DNA of 48,500 nucleotides from Owenweeksia sp. (GCA_028285465.1 JANQPD010000032.1:1-48500); one strand, 5' to 3'. Shown: positions 16,991 to 25,918, counted from the first letter of the stretch. The notes: generated from the letters alone by a model not told the origin. Made by a program: numbers and translations.

Positions 16991-17905
16991 TTACGCTTCC
17001 TCCCGTTGCTTTAACCTGTATTTTGCCGTCCAGCGGGCATGGGCGCTCGGTTCTATTTTCATTTGATGCCTACGGGCGTAAACCTGGGTAAACTGGGCTC
17101 CGAAAAACAGGATTAGGCAGGTGTAGTTTACCCACAGCATAACCAGGATAACCGTGCCGGCTGCCCCGAAACTCGAGGTGGGATCTGCATACTTGAAGTA
17201 GATGCCCAACAGGGTTTTCCCGATGGTAAACAGCAAAGCCGTAACAAAAGCGCCTATCCAAACCGTACGCCACGAAATGCTTACATCGGGCAGTACTTTG
17301 TACATCACCGCAAACAATAAGGTTACTACGCCCAGCGAAACCACGAAGTTCATTCCCTTCAGGAGATAGAGCATCCATTCGCCAAAATTTTGCTCCATCC
17401 AGTTGCCCAGCAAAGCCAGTAAAGCGGAAAGCACCAGGGTAATCAACAACAAAAAGGCAATAACCAAGATCAGGCCCAGGGAAGAGGCCCTGTCTTTTAA
17501 CAGTTTTAAGAAGTTATTGTCTGGCGAAGCCTCCACTTCCCAGATATAGTTGAGGCTCTTCTGTAATTGAAAAAACAGCGTGGTTGCTCCAAAAACGAGG
17601 GTCGCGATCCCCACGCTTTTCATAAGAATGTTGCTATCTCCCACGCTTACGTTTTTAAGCATCATCTCGATCCCATTCGCTGCATCTACTCCCATTATGC
17701 CCCCGATCTGCATACTTATCTCGCCCCTTACCGCTTCCGTACCGAAAATCACCCCTGCCGTCCAGATCACGATCATTAGTAAGCCCGGGATAGAAAAAAT
17801 AGCGTAATACGAGATCGTGGCACTTTGCCGGAACGGATCTGCTGCCGACCATTCTTTATATGTGGAAACGAGCATTTGCCATACGCTCTTGAAGTTTACC
17901 TGCAT
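16991..17905 (-). CDS. YihY/virulence factor BrkB family membrane protein
   Basis: 304 residues from the ATG at 17903-17905; the frame is open to 17980, but the longer N-terminus (CPVTGRTKAYIEALK) does not resemble the family. About six TM helices are visible, with the family marker DPFRQSATISYYAIFSIPGLL near the N-terminus and FQLQKSLNYIWEV in the middle, ending in ILVMLWVNYTCLILFFGAQFT. Once annotated as RNase BN in error; the function is unsettled. The basic C-terminal tail is cytosolic. Confidence 0.88.
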   Translation of the reverse strand: MQVNFKSVWQMLVSTYKEWSAADPFRQSATISYYAIFSIPGLLMIVIWTAGVIFGTEAVRGEISMQIGGIMGVDAANGIEMMLKNVSVGDSNILMKSVGIATLVFGATTLFFQLQKSLNYIWEVEASPDNNFLKLLKDRASSLGLILVIAFLLLITLVLSALLALLGNWMEQNFGEWMLYLLKGMNFVVSLGVVTLLFAVMYKVLPDVSISWRTVWIGAFVTALLFTIGKTLLGIYFKYADPTSSFGAAGTVILVMLWVNYTCLILFFGAQFTQVYARRHQMKIEPSAHARWTAKYRLKQREEA

Positions 17906-18053
17906 GCCTTTAGCTTTTACTTCCTTTAAAGCCTCAATGTACGCTTTTGTTCTTCCCGTAACCGGGCACCTCAGGAACAAGCATCAGGTGAACCGCTTTA
18001 TTGTTTACAGAAGGCATGTGTAAATGCCGACAGTACTTCACACCCGGCAAACT

Positions 18054-18980
18054 TTATTCTCTCAAACGCTCATCTTTTAAGAAGGCTTTAATTGCGTTTA
18101 TCGAAGCCCTTGTTTCTTCTTCCTGTACAAAATGCCCGCAGGGAAAGGTATGCACATGTGCCTGGGGCAAACGCTGTCTCCAGCGTTCCAATTCTTCCCG
18201 CTTAAAGAAGGCGTCTTCCGTTCCCCAAAGGATCAGGCAAGGCCGGTTATCCAATGCGGCAAATTTTTCCCACTGCTGCCCGTACCAGGCCGAGGCGCCT
18301 ACCAGGTTTTGGGCTATTTTGTAAACACCCCTGCGTGAAGCTTTATCCGGGAAGGGCTTCCTATATTGCCGGTGTACTTCTTTCGAGAGCTTTTCTTTTT
18401 GCGCAAAACCTTTTTTCAAAAGCACTTTGGGCGAAAAATTTAAATGCAGGTATAAAAAACGGCCCAGCCACGAGCGGATCATTTTGTCCGCTTTGCGGGC
18501 TTCGGGGTTCTCTTCCGTAGCCCAAAGCCAGGTGTTGAAAAGCACGATGCGCTTTACTTTTTCCGGGTGTTGATTTGCCCACCCCAGGCCAATAGGGCCT
18601 CCAAAGTCGTGCACTACGAGCGTTACTTTTTCCAGGCCAAGCTGCTCTACAAATTCTGCCAGGTTTTCCGCATGTGCTTTTGGGGTGCCGCTAAAGGTGT
18701 CTGATTTTTCAGAAAGGCCAAACCCCAGGTGGTCCAGGGCAATGCACCGGTAATCCTGCGAAAGCTCTTTTACAAAATCCCTGTACAGGAAAGACCAGCT
18801 TGGCGTCCCATGTATGAAGAGCAACACCTCGCCCTCTCCTTCGTCTACATAATGCATGCGGCCTGCTTTTAACTGGATATAGCGGTTTTCGAAGGGGTAC
18901 AAAAAGGTATCTATCCAGGTCGGTGTTTGCGCTTGTATGCTTGTATTCATCATAAACAATAGAAATGTGATTTGTCTCAT
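18054..18980 (-). CDS. Haloalkane dehalogenase-like alpha/beta hydrolase
   Basis: 308 residues from the ATG at 18978-18980, giving a short signal-like N-terminus (LLFMMNTSIQA); a start at 19007 is also possible. The alpha/beta-hydrolase core shows the oxyanion segment HGTPSWSFLYR, nucleophile Asp in VVHDFGGPIG (the dehalogenase form of the nucleophile elbow, not Ser), a late Asp in LWGTEDAFF and catalytic His in PCGHFVQEE. This fits haloalkane dehalogenases or related epoxide hydrolases. It follows a Crp-like regulator gene on the same strand, with an inverted repeat between them. Confidence 0.85.
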   Translation of the reverse strand: MRQITFLLFMMNTSIQAQTPTWIDTFLYPFENRYIQLKAGRMHYVDEGEGEVLLFIHGTPSWSFLYRDFVKELSQDYRCIALDHLGFGLSEKSDTFSGTPKAHAENLAEFVEQLGLEKVTLVVHDFGGPIGLGWANQHPEKVKRIVLFNTWLWATEENPEARKADKMIRSWLGRFLYLHLNFSPKVLLKKGFAQKEKLSKEVHRQYRKPFPDKASRRGVYKIAQNLVGASAWYGQQWEKFAALDNRPCLILWGTEDAFFKREELERWRQRLPQAHVHTFPCGHFVQEEETRASINAIKAFLKDERLRE

Positions 18981-19021
18981 CTTCTTTTGAGGCAAAGCTC
19001 GGAGCACGGCTAAGAAAGGTA

Positions 19022-19037
19022 CTTGGTATACACCAAG
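19022..19037. promoter_or_regulatory. Inverted repeat between the crp-like and hydrolase genes
   Basis: CTTGGT (19022-19027) and ACCAAG (19032-19037) are perfect arms around four bases, just past the crp-like stop and 42 bases before the hydrolase start at 18980. It could be a Crp/Fnr-type half-site pair or a weak hairpin; no T-run follows. Confidence 0.3.
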
Positions 19038-19039
19038 AT

Positions 19040-19600
19040 TTACAAGGAAACGCTGCCTAGCAGTTTGCTGAAGTTTGTGGGATCTATACGCAGGTATGAA
19101 GCCAGGTCTTTATGCGGCACCTGGTTGAGTAAATGGGGGCTGCGCTGCACAAAGCTCTTGAAACGCTCTTCTATGGTAAACGCCATTAATTCGTAGTGCC
19201 TTTCCAATACGCCTTTAAGTAAAAGCTCCGTACCCTTGCGGAAAAGCGTTTCTATAGGGCGGTACGCCTCCATAAGTTCCTGGTGCCGGGCATAGGAAAT
19301 GCGCAAAAAACGGCTTTCCGTAATGGTCTCCAGGAAATAACGAGCGGGCGTTTGAGTAAAAAAAGATTCGGGAATGCCGCTTGCAGAAGGCGGGTATGTG
19401 AAAGCCATGATATGCTCCTTCCCTTCTTTCAGGTAATACGATTTCTGTATACCCTCAAGTACCAGGTACATCCATCTTTCGGTTTGCCCTTGCCGTGTGA
19501 TGATCGCTTTCCTCGGCAAAGCATATTCCTGCCAATGCGCTAAATAACTTTCCAGTATATCTTCTGGTACGGGGTGTATGGACTGGAAAAAGGAAGTCAT
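19040..19600 (-). CDS. Crp/Fnr-family cyclic-nucleotide-binding-like regulator
   Basis: 186 residues from the ATG at 19598-19600 (an in-frame start at 19645 adds an unrelated hydrophobic segment). The N-terminal two-thirds is a cNMP-binding beta-roll (ITRQGQTERWMYLVLEGIQK). The C-terminus has a compact helix-turn-helix (LASYLRIDPTNFSKLLG) shortened compared with E. coli Crp, as is common in Bacteroidota members. The roll lacks the classic phosphate-binding GE..R pattern, so cAMP binding is doubtful. It is followed by the hydrolase gene it may control. Confidence 0.82.
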   Translation of the reverse strand: MTSFFQSIHPVPEDILESYLAHWQEYALPRKAIITRQGQTERWMYLVLEGIQKSYYLKEGKEHIMAFTYPPSASGIPESFFTQTPARYFLETITESRFLRISYARHQELMEAYRPIETLFRKGTELLLKGVLERHYELMAFTIEERFKSFVQRSPHLLNQVPHKDLASYLRIDPTNFSKLLGSVSL

Positions 19601-19673
19601 CACAAGCACAAAGCTAAGGCAAACGTGCGCACCTAAGAAAGACATCCATTCAGATCACTATTGTTGCATCTTT

Positions 19674-20015
19674 CTAATCCGAGGCACTGATCACGGTATC
19701 GATGCGTTTGATCCGCCCATCCGCTATTTCCAGTAGTTCGGCCACCCGCATTTTTTTTTCGTTTACGATATTAATGCCTTCATACACAAAAGCGGCTTCG
19801 CCCTCGTAGTAAAACCCGGAGATCAGCTTTACCTCTTTCCAGGGCGCATGATTTTGTTCCAGGAATTCAATGAAAGCATCACGCGTCTCAAAACGAAAAA
19901 AGCCGCTATTTATGTACAGGTCTGCTGCCAGGCACTCCCGCATTTCTTCCAGGTCGGCAGGTTCCTGCCAGGAGTGAAAATATTTTAAGACCAAGGTTTG
20001 GGTAGATTTGTTCAT
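19674..20015 (-). CDS. NTF2-like/SnoaL-like small protein
   Basis: 113 residues with the alpha plus beta-sheet pattern of the NTF2 superfamily: an N-terminal helix (LVLKYFHSWQEP), FFRFETRDAFIEFLEQN, then strands ending VAELLEIADGRIKRIDTVI. Such proteins are small enzymes or ligand-binding folds and specificity cannot be read. It starts 1 base after the stop of the TfoX-like gene, so the two form an operon. Confidence 0.75.
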   Translation of the reverse strand: MNKSTQTLVLKYFHSWQEPADLEEMRECLAADLYINSGFFRFETRDAFIEFLEQNHAPWKEVKLISGFYYEGEAAFVYEGINIVNEKKMRVAELLEIADGRIKRIDTVISASD

Positions 20016-20016
20016 T

Positions 20017-20382
20017 TTATTTGGTTTTCTTGGGTTTTAGAGAAGAAACATAGGCGTAGCTCATTTCCAAATAAGGCAATATTGCCGCAGTATCTTCTAG
20101 CAATGCGTGGGGAACCGTTACATACTCTTTTAACAACGGGCCTGGTTCGGGTTGATAAAGGCAGGTGTCATAATCAGCCAGGAACTGCTCCCTTTCCTTC
20201 CTGGGCAAGCGTATGCCTACAAAACCACTCTTGGACAGAAGCGAAAACATATGCCCGTTTTTCGAGGTATAGGGAAAACCAAAGTTTGACTTTATCTCCA
20301 ATCCCGGCATGGCCCGGACCAGTGCTTCATATTGTTTGCGCTTCTCTTCGGGGATGGTTTTTTTCTCTTTTTTCGCAGCCAT
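20017..20382 (-). CDS. TfoX-like N-terminal domain protein
   Basis: 121 residues with a lysine-rich N-terminus (AAKKEKKTIPEEKRK), then a domain with NFGFPYTSKNGHMFSLLS and VGIRLPRKEREQFLADY. This resembles the TfoX-N/YjbR-like fold found in many small Bacteroidota proteins. It lacks the C-terminal TfoX domain, so a competence role is not implied. It is first gene of a minus-strand run leading to the NTF2-like and Crp-like genes. Family assignment is tentative. Confidence 0.6.
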   Translation of the reverse strand: MAAKKEKKTIPEEKRKQYEALVRAMPGLEIKSNFGFPYTSKNGHMFSLLSKSGFVGIRLPRKEREQFLADYDTCLYQPEPGPLLKEYVTVPHALLEDTAAILPYLEMSYAYVSSLKPKKTK

Positions 20383-20461
20383 GGCTCAATTTTGATCTAA
20401 CTAGTGTTTGTTTGGCTTTGGTTTGGAACCAGCACCATAAACATAGCTTTTTTCCAGGCAT

Positions 20462-20489
20462 TTGTTTGGATTACATTGCCTTACTTTTG
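20462..20489 (+). promoter_or_regulatory. Candidate promoter of the TPR/HTH regulator gene
   Basis: TTG at 20462-20464 and TACTTTTG at 20482-20489 match the Bacteroidota promoter (TTG, 17-base spacer, TAnnTTTG). Transcription would begin within a few bases of the GTG start at 20494. Confidence 0.5.
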
Positions 20490-20493
20490 CTAA

Positions 20494-22161
20494 GTGCAGC
20501 GTTTTACCCTATATATTCTGCTCTTTTCGGTTCAGCTGTTTGCTCAGGAAGAGGCCGGGTTGCCCCCTGAGCAGGCATTCGCAGATAAATACTACGACCT
20601 GGCTACAGAGCTAAAAGAAGTAGATGTAAAAGAAGCGATGGCCGCCCTGCGCAAAGCGCGCTATTATGCTGAAAAAGGCAAACTCTACAAGACGCTTGTC
20701 AACGCTGAGTATTCCCTTAGCGAACTGTACGAAGACCTCTCTTTATATGACTCGGCTTCCCATCATTTGCAACGGGCCTTAAAGCTAATGGACAACCATA
20801 AGCTGGAAGAACCCTATCCGAGTATGCTATGGGGGGCTAAAGGCAATCTTTTTGCACAGCAAGGGTTGCCTGACAGTGCGCTCTACTACCATGAAAAGGC
20901 ATTGGCGAGCCTCCGCCCAAGTGACGAGGAAGGCATTGTCTTTGGGCTAATGAACTACGCATCGGTATTGGTATATGCCAATCAATATGAGCAAGCCAGA
21001 AAACAGTATAAACGAGCCTTACAAATGGCCCTGGATTCCAACTATCAAAATGTATTAAGGACGCTTATCGAAAACATGATTGTACTGGACTCCAAAGAGA
21101 ACGAGCGTGTGAGTCAAAGCCAGTTGGACACTCTTTTACAGATAGCGAAAAAAGCAAACCCCGTAACCCGCTTAACAACCTACCTCAACGTGGCTTCCAT
21201 ATTGGTAAGCATGGGAGAACTGGATTGCGCAGCGCCCTTTTTTGATAGCCTCAAGACAAATGGTTCCTTAGTGTCCGACCCCGGTGGGCATTTTAAACTG
21301 GCATATGCCCGCTTTTTACAACAAAGTGGAGCATACCCCATGGCCATGCAATACCTGCGCCAGGTATGGGAAAAGCGAGATACCAACTCCCATACCGTGT
21401 TGTTGTTGAAACGGATGGGAGAAGTATATGCTCAATTAAACCAGCCGGACAGCAGTACGGCCTACTACCAAAGAGCGTGGGAGCTAGACCAGGAAAACTA
21501 CAAGGGAGACATTAGAGGCTATATCGCGCGAAGTGAAGCCAGCATTAAAGTGATAGAGGCACGGCACCAGCTGGAACAAAGCCGCCTGCAGCAGGAACTG
21601 TTGGAGGCTAAAATAGAAAAACAGCGTGGTTGGATGATCTTTCTAACCGTTATAACAATCCTGGTAGGGTTGAGCCTTTTTTTATACTTCCGCAGTCTAC
21701 GCAAATCAAAACAACTTAAAGAAACGCTGCTAAAGCATCGCCTGGCGCGCATTACAGAAATGAGCCTGAAGCTCTCGCAAAAAAACGAGCTGATCAAGTC
21801 GTTAGAACTACAATTCAATCAAAAAACCGAGGGTGAAGACCGTGCGCTTGAGCAATGGAAACAAGAGGTAAGCAGTAATTTAAAGCGCGTGGCTAATACA
21901 GATAAGGACTGGGAAAACCTGGCCCGTTACTTCGAGGACCAATACCAGGGATTTTACCAGCGCCTGAAGGCAAAACACCCCAACCTTACCAATAACGAAC
22001 TGCGCCTGTGTACCCTTGCCCGAATGCGGATGAGCATCAAAGAAATGTCTGGGGTGCTGAGTCTTTCTGTAGATTCCGTAAAAAGTAACCGCTACCGCTT
22101 ACGTAAAAAAATGGGGTTGTCAACCCAAACAGACCTTTCAGATTACCTGTCTGGTTTTTAA
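20494..22161 (+). CDS. Membrane TPR protein with C-terminal LuxR-type HTH
   Basis: 555 residues. The GTG start directly follows an in-frame TAA (20491-20493), so it cannot begin earlier. A signal peptide (LYILLFSVQLFAQ) leads into about seven TPR units (about residues 40-340), a coiled-coil (RHQLEQSRLQQELLEAKIEK), a single TM helix near 375-395, another coiled-coil and a C-terminal HTH (LTNNELRLCTLARMRMSIKE, VDSVKSNRYRLRKKMG). This periplasm-TPR/cytosol-HTH layout is a common Bacteroidota one-protein signalling design. The ligand is unknown. The exported LamG gene follows on the same strand. Confidence 0.88.
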   Translation: MQRFTLYILLFSVQLFAQEEAGLPPEQAFADKYYDLATELKEVDVKEAMAALRKARYYAEKGKLYKTLVNAEYSLSELYEDLSLYDSASHHLQRALKLMDNHKLEEPYPSMLWGAKGNLFAQQGLPDSALYYHEKALASLRPSDEEGIVFGLMNYASVLVYANQYEQARKQYKRALQMALDSNYQNVLRTLIENMIVLDSKENERVSQSQLDTLLQIAKKANPVTRLTTYLNVASILVSMGELDCAAPFFDSLKTNGSLVSDPGGHFKLAYARFLQQSGAYPMAMQYLRQVWEKRDTNSHTVLLLKRMGEVYAQLNQPDSSTAYYQRAWELDQENYKGDIRGYIARSEASIKVIEARHQLEQSRLQQELLEAKIEKQRGWMIFLTVITILVGLSLFLYFRSLRKSKQLKETLLKHRLARITEMSLKLSQKNELIKSLELQFNQKTEGEDRALEQWKQEVSSNLKRVANTDKDWENLARYFEDQYQGFYQRLKAKHPNLTNNELRLCTLARMRMSIKEMSGVLSLSVDSVKSNRYRLRKKMGLSTQTDLSDYLSGF

Positions 22162-22204
22162 CCCCTTACGCCTTCTGCTGCTTTTTGCATACCTCATTTG
22201 CCAC

Positions 22205-22234
22205 CAAAAGCATACCTGCTTCTTCAGGCTTTTG
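22205..22234 (+). other. Hairpin between the TPR regulator and LamG genes
   Basis: CAAAAG (22205-22210) pairs with CTTTTG (22229-22234), and inside it CCTG with CAGG around a 6-base loop. No T-run follows, so termination is uncertain. It may be a weak terminator or an mRNA processing structure. Confidence 0.3.
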
Positions 22235-22292
22235 CATAGAGTAGCCTTCCTTTTGTAGCAGTAATTAATTGACTTTAAACATAAATTGAGAA

Positions 22293-23285
22293 ATGAATAA
22301 GATTACCTTTCTTTTACTTAGCTGCAGCTTATTTAGCGTTCAGGCTCAAAATTGGTGGGAGCAAGGCCTGGTGGCACACTATGCTTTTGACTCTCTTAGT
22401 GTAATTGACAGCAGTGCAAGCCAGGCTCACTTAACCGGGTCTCCTCAAATACAGGCGACGACCAACCGGAGAAATCAGCCTGAAAAAGCGATCGACATGC
22501 CGGATGCTACCGACTTTGTAATGGGAAGTTCTGCGCACTTGCCCACCGGTATAGCTAGTCGTAGTTTCTCCGTGTGGATCTATGTCAATCAACTGCCTGG
22601 TCCCAATTTGCCTTTCGCCTTTCCCTTTTTCTATGGGGCAAGACAAGAAAATCAAGGCCAGGGATTAGGCATCAGTGATATAGGTCGCCTTTCTTACGCA
22701 GGTTACAAAAGCACAACCAATTCTACCGCTGATTTGGAGTCTATTGCTACGATAGGTGAGAACCAGTGGGTGCACGTAGGGATGAGTTTTGACGGGGATA
22801 CGGCCAAACTGTATATCAATGGTCAATTGGATAACTCCAGCATTGAATTGTGGAATACGACAGCAAATCAATCCTTACATTTTGGGCGTATGGGCGCTAC
22901 CCCGGGGAATATGCAAACAGGCGCCAGTATCATTCTCCCTTATAATGGTGCACTTGACGACTTCAGGGCATACGACCGGGAGCTGAGCCCCCTGGAAATG
23001 GAAAAACTGGCCAATGATGATTTTAGTAGCCTTAGCAGCATCGGGTTGGTTGAAACAAGGCGGTTTGCGAAACCCCACCTTTATCCGAACCCGGCCACAA
23101 GCTTGCTATACGTTGAATCTACTATTCCTCCTGCCAAAGTAGATATCTATACTTTAAGCGGACAGCTGGTAAGCACTTTTGATGGTGAAGAACCCCTGGA
23201 CGTTGCCGCCTTACCGGAGGGGGTTTACCTGGTCGCTATGCTGGTGAATCAACAGCTATATCATCAACGATTGGTAAAGCATTAA
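22293..23285 (+). CDS. Secreted LamG-like protein with T9SS sorting domain
   Basis: 330 residues: signal peptide ending SVQAQ, then a LamG/concanavalin-like domain (about residues 28-235; GLVAHYAFD, SFSVWIYVNQ, WVHVGMSFDGDTAKLYING and DDFRAYDREL) and a C-terminal type A sorting domain (HLYPNPATSLLYVES ... GVYLVAMLVN). It should cross the outer membrane by the type IX system and be anchored or released. The LamG fold commonly binds carbohydrate or protein. It lies 131 bases after the TPR regulator and may be its target. Confidence 0.88.
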   Translation: MNKITFLLLSCSLFSVQAQNWWEQGLVAHYAFDSLSVIDSSASQAHLTGSPQIQATTNRRNQPEKAIDMPDATDFVMGSSAHLPTGIASRSFSVWIYVNQLPGPNLPFAFPFFYGARQENQGQGLGISDIGRLSYAGYKSTTNSTADLESIATIGENQWVHVGMSFDGDTAKLYINGQLDNSSIELWNTTANQSLHFGRMGATPGNMQTGASIILPYNGALDDFRAYDRELSPLEMEKLANDDFSSLSSIGLVETRRFAKPHLYPNPATSLLYVESTIPPAKVDIYTLSGQLVSTFDGEEPLDVAALPEGVYLVAMLVNQQLYHQRLVKH

Positions 23286-23330
23286 GCCCCCGTGTAAAGC
23301 AAAAGCTTGTTCGCCTGGCGGTCACGCGTA

Positions 23331-24926
23331 TTAGTTTCCATACTGCTCCAACATTGCTTGCAGGTCGGCATAACTATTGGCTTCATGGGCGGGTTTATCC
23401 TGGCGCCAGCGCTTCATTCGCGGAAAGCGCAAGGCTACCCCGCTTTTATGGCGGGTAGACCTTTGAATGCCTTCGAAGGCAATCTCAAAGACCAGCTCGG
23501 GCTTTACACTGCGTACCGGTCCAAAGCGTTCTACGGTATTGCGTTTTACAAAGGCATCCACTTTGTTGAACTCGGCATCGGTTAGGCCGGAATACGCTTT
23601 GGTAAAAGGTACCAGTTCATCTCCTTTCCACACGGCAAAGGTATAGTCGGTATAGAGGTTGGCCCTGCGTCCGTGCCCCCGCATGGCGTAGATCATAACG
23701 GCATCAATCGTGAGTGGGTCTACCTTCCATTTCCACCAATCGCCTTTCTTACGTCCTACCTGGTAAGTACCCTCTTTGTGTTTGAGCATAATGCCCTCAC
23801 TGTTTGATTCCCTGGATCTTTCCCGGATGCACGCCAGTTCCTCCCAACTATTAAACTGCACTAATTGACTCAGCTGGAGCAATGGGTTCGGTACCAACTG
23901 CGCATAGAAGTGCTCCAGTATTTCGCGCCTGTGCTTTTGTGGCTCCCCTCTTAAGTCTTTCCCTTCCCACTCCAGCACATCATACAAGCGCATTACTACC
24001 GGTGCCTGCTCCAGTATTTTTTTGGTGATGTTTTTTCTTCCTATGCGGGTTTGTAATTCCTGGAAACCCAGTACCTGTCCATCTTTATAAGGCAGGATCT
24101 CTCCGTCCAGAACAGTGCCGCCCGGAAGGAGCCCTATCGCTTGCTCAAACTCAGGAAATTTTTCCGTGATCAACTCTTCGCCCCGGCTCCAAAGGTAATG
24201 CCGGCCACCCCGTACTATAAGCTGGCCGCGGATGCCATCCCATTTTTGTTCCGCCAGCCACCCTTGTGGTTCGCCTATGTCGGCCGGAACACCTTCCAGT
24301 TGGTAAGCCAGGTAAAACGGATAGGGTTTGCTAAGGTCGTCAGCCGGTTTTTGCTTTAAGATCAGGTTTTCAAAGTCTTCGGTAAAGGGGTCCCATTGTC
24401 CCATCAAGCGATGTGCCAGCTCATTTTCTTCTTTACCGGTATGCTTCGCCAAAGCCCGTACCATGAGTTTTTGTGAAAGCCCCACCCGGAAACTGCCCAT
24501 CATCAGCTTATTGAACACAAAGCGCTCAAAGTCGTTGAGCTGCATCCACGCGGCAAAAACCCGGGATTTTTTTTCCTCGATCTCCAAATCGCGCATAGCC
24601 GAAATGTAGCGCATCCAATAATCCAGGCTGTGGCTGGAAGTGCCTGTAGGGGGCGGTAAAATTTTTGCCACTGTCTCTCCCAAATCACCTACAATATGGT
24701 AGGTTTCTTCAAAGAGCCAGGTGGGTAAACCGCTAAGCTCTGCACTCCACTCGCGGATGTAATTGCTGTTTACGGTACGCTTGGGCCTGCGCCCGCTCAT
24801 CAAAGCAATGGTCCATACTTTATCCTTGGCATCGGCCTCATCAAAATAGCTGTGTAAGGCCTGTACCTTGGCATTGGTTTTATTGGTTTCGTCTAACGCA
24901 CGAAAGAGTTGGGTAAAGCGCTGCAT
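23331..24926 (-). CDS. ATP-dependent DNA ligase
   Basis: 531 residues. The N-terminal DNA-binding domain (to about 200) is followed by the nucleotidyltransferase with motif I AEQKWDGIRG (adenylated Lys228), motif III TVLDGEILPY, motif IV SEGIMLKHKEGTY and motif V WWKWK. The C-terminal OB domain has VRSVKPELVFEIAFEGIQRS and ends ALRFPRMKRWRQDKPA. This is the LigB-like bacterial ATP ligase that in other bacteria neighbours an exonuclease and Lhr-type helicase; those partners are not here. A DNA-repair role, secondary to NAD-dependent LigA, is likely. Confidence 0.93.
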   Translation of the reverse strand: MQRFTQLFRALDETNKTNAKVQALHSYFDEADAKDKVWTIALMSGRRPKRTVNSNYIREWSAELSGLPTWLFEETYHIVGDLGETVAKILPPPTGTSSHSLDYWMRYISAMRDLEIEEKKSRVFAAWMQLNDFERFVFNKLMMGSFRVGLSQKLMVRALAKHTGKEENELAHRLMGQWDPFTEDFENLILKQKPADDLSKPYPFYLAYQLEGVPADIGEPQGWLAEQKWDGIRGQLIVRGGRHYLWSRGEELITEKFPEFEQAIGLLPGGTVLDGEILPYKDGQVLGFQELQTRIGRKNITKKILEQAPVVMRLYDVLEWEGKDLRGEPQKHRREILEHFYAQLVPNPLLQLSQLVQFNSWEELACIRERSRESNSEGIMLKHKEGTYQVGRKKGDWWKWKVDPLTIDAVMIYAMRGHGRRANLYTDYTFAVWKGDELVPFTKAYSGLTDAEFNKVDAFVKRNTVERFGPVRSVKPELVFEIAFEGIQRSTRHKSGVALRFPRMKRWRQDKPAHEANSYADLQAMLEQYGN

Positions 24927-24943
24927 GCTTACACCAATGAAAA

Positions 24944-24971
24944 AGGCAGGTACTTTGTTTATACACTGCCT
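24944..24971 (-). terminator. Rho-independent terminator after the SPFH gene
   Basis: On the minus strand AGGCAG (24966-24971) pairs with CTGCCT (24944-24949), with an inner GTA/TAC pair and a bulged T, followed by a run of T. It lies between the SPFH stop and the DNA ligase start. Confidence 0.55.
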
Positions 24972-24984
24972 CTTTTAGATTCCG

Positions 24985-25764
24985 TTATTCTCCCAGCAGT
25001 ATAGGCTGGTTCCCTCCCCCTATGATCACTTTTGCATTATTAGACTGCGATAGTTCCCGGTAGGCTTCAATGGTTTTGTATTGAATAATGGCCGGGGTAA
25101 GCCCTTCGGAAATAATCTGGTTGGCATCGCGTATGCCCTGGGCTTCAATTTTCCTGCGCTCTGCCTCTTGCCGCTCTTTTTGCAGTACAAATTCCATCCG
25201 CTGGGCTGCTTGCTCGGCTTCCAGCTTTTCTTCGATGGCCCGGTATAAGCCGGGGGGCAAACTGATGCTCTTAAGCAACACTGCTTCAATAATAAAGCCC
25301 CGGTCTCCGATGATCTCCATCATTTTTTCCTGTATCTGCCTTTCAATATCAAAGCGGTTGCCCGTATGCATGTCTTTGGCCATGAATTTGGCGGTTATAT
25401 CAGCGGCTGCCGCCCTGAACACGGGTAAAATCATGGTTTCTACATAATCCCGCCCAATGGAGCCGATTACCTCGGTAGCCCTCTCTTCATCCACATGATA
25501 CAAAATGGAGATCTCTGCATCCACATTCAAGCCTTCTTTAGAAGGCAACTGAAGGCTTACCTCAAGGTTTTGGGTACGCACGGGGACCAGGATAATAGTG
25601 GAAACAAAGGGATTATACCAACGTGCCCCGGGTGGTAGGCTGTTTTTCTTGATCTTGCCAATGGTGCGTTTTACCCCCACGTTTCCCTGCCTTACAGTAA
25701 CACAACTGCTCAGGCTAAAGGCGGCTAATACGACTATGAGAAATATGTACCTGGCTTGTTTCAT
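24985..25764 (-). CDS. Prohibitin/SPFH-domain lipoprotein
   Basis: 259 residues. The N-terminus is a lipoprotein signal (LAAFSLSSC, lipobox Cys21) rather than a plain TM anchor. An SPFH/Band 7 domain follows (NVGVKRTIGKIKKNSLPPGA; EISILYHVDEERATEVIGSI), then a charged coiled-coil tail (about 190-230, EAEQAAQRMEFVLQKERQEA), ending in a conserved-looking PILLGE. SPFH proteins form ring-shaped membrane scaffolds, usually with proteases. The lipid anchor would place this one on the periplasmic side or outer membrane. It has its own terminator and a 154-bp upstream gap. Confidence 0.88.
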   Translation of the reverse strand: MKQARYIFLIVVLAAFSLSSCVTVRQGNVGVKRTIGKIKKNSLPPGARWYNPFVSTIILVPVRTQNLEVSLQLPSKEGLNVDAEISILYHVDEERATEVIGSIGRDYVETMILPVFRAAAADITAKFMAKDMHTGNRFDIERQIQEKMMEIIGDRGFIIEAVLLKSISLPPGLYRAIEEKLEAEQAAQRMEFVLQKERQEAERRKIEAQGIRDANQIISEGLTPAIIQYKTIEAYRELSQSNNAKVIIGGGNQPILLGE

Positions 25765-25864
25765 GGTGATTGATTTTATTGATTATTTTTTTATAACCAT
25801 CAAATAACCTGCCATTCATGGAAACCCGGAAGTGGCAAAAATGAATTGCTGCCAACGTACATTA

Positions 25865-25879
25865 TTTACCCCGGGTAAA
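25865..25879. promoter_or_regulatory. Palindrome upstream of the SPFH gene
   Basis: TTTACCC (25865-25871) and GGGTAAA (25873-25879) are perfect arms around one base, about 100 bases before the SPFH start and 40 bases after the NTF2-like stop. It is a candidate operator; a hairpin with no T-run is less likely to terminate. Confidence 0.3.
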
Positions 25880-25918
25880 CCCTGTGCGCTATGGTCTGCC
25901 TATTTACAAAAGCACAGA

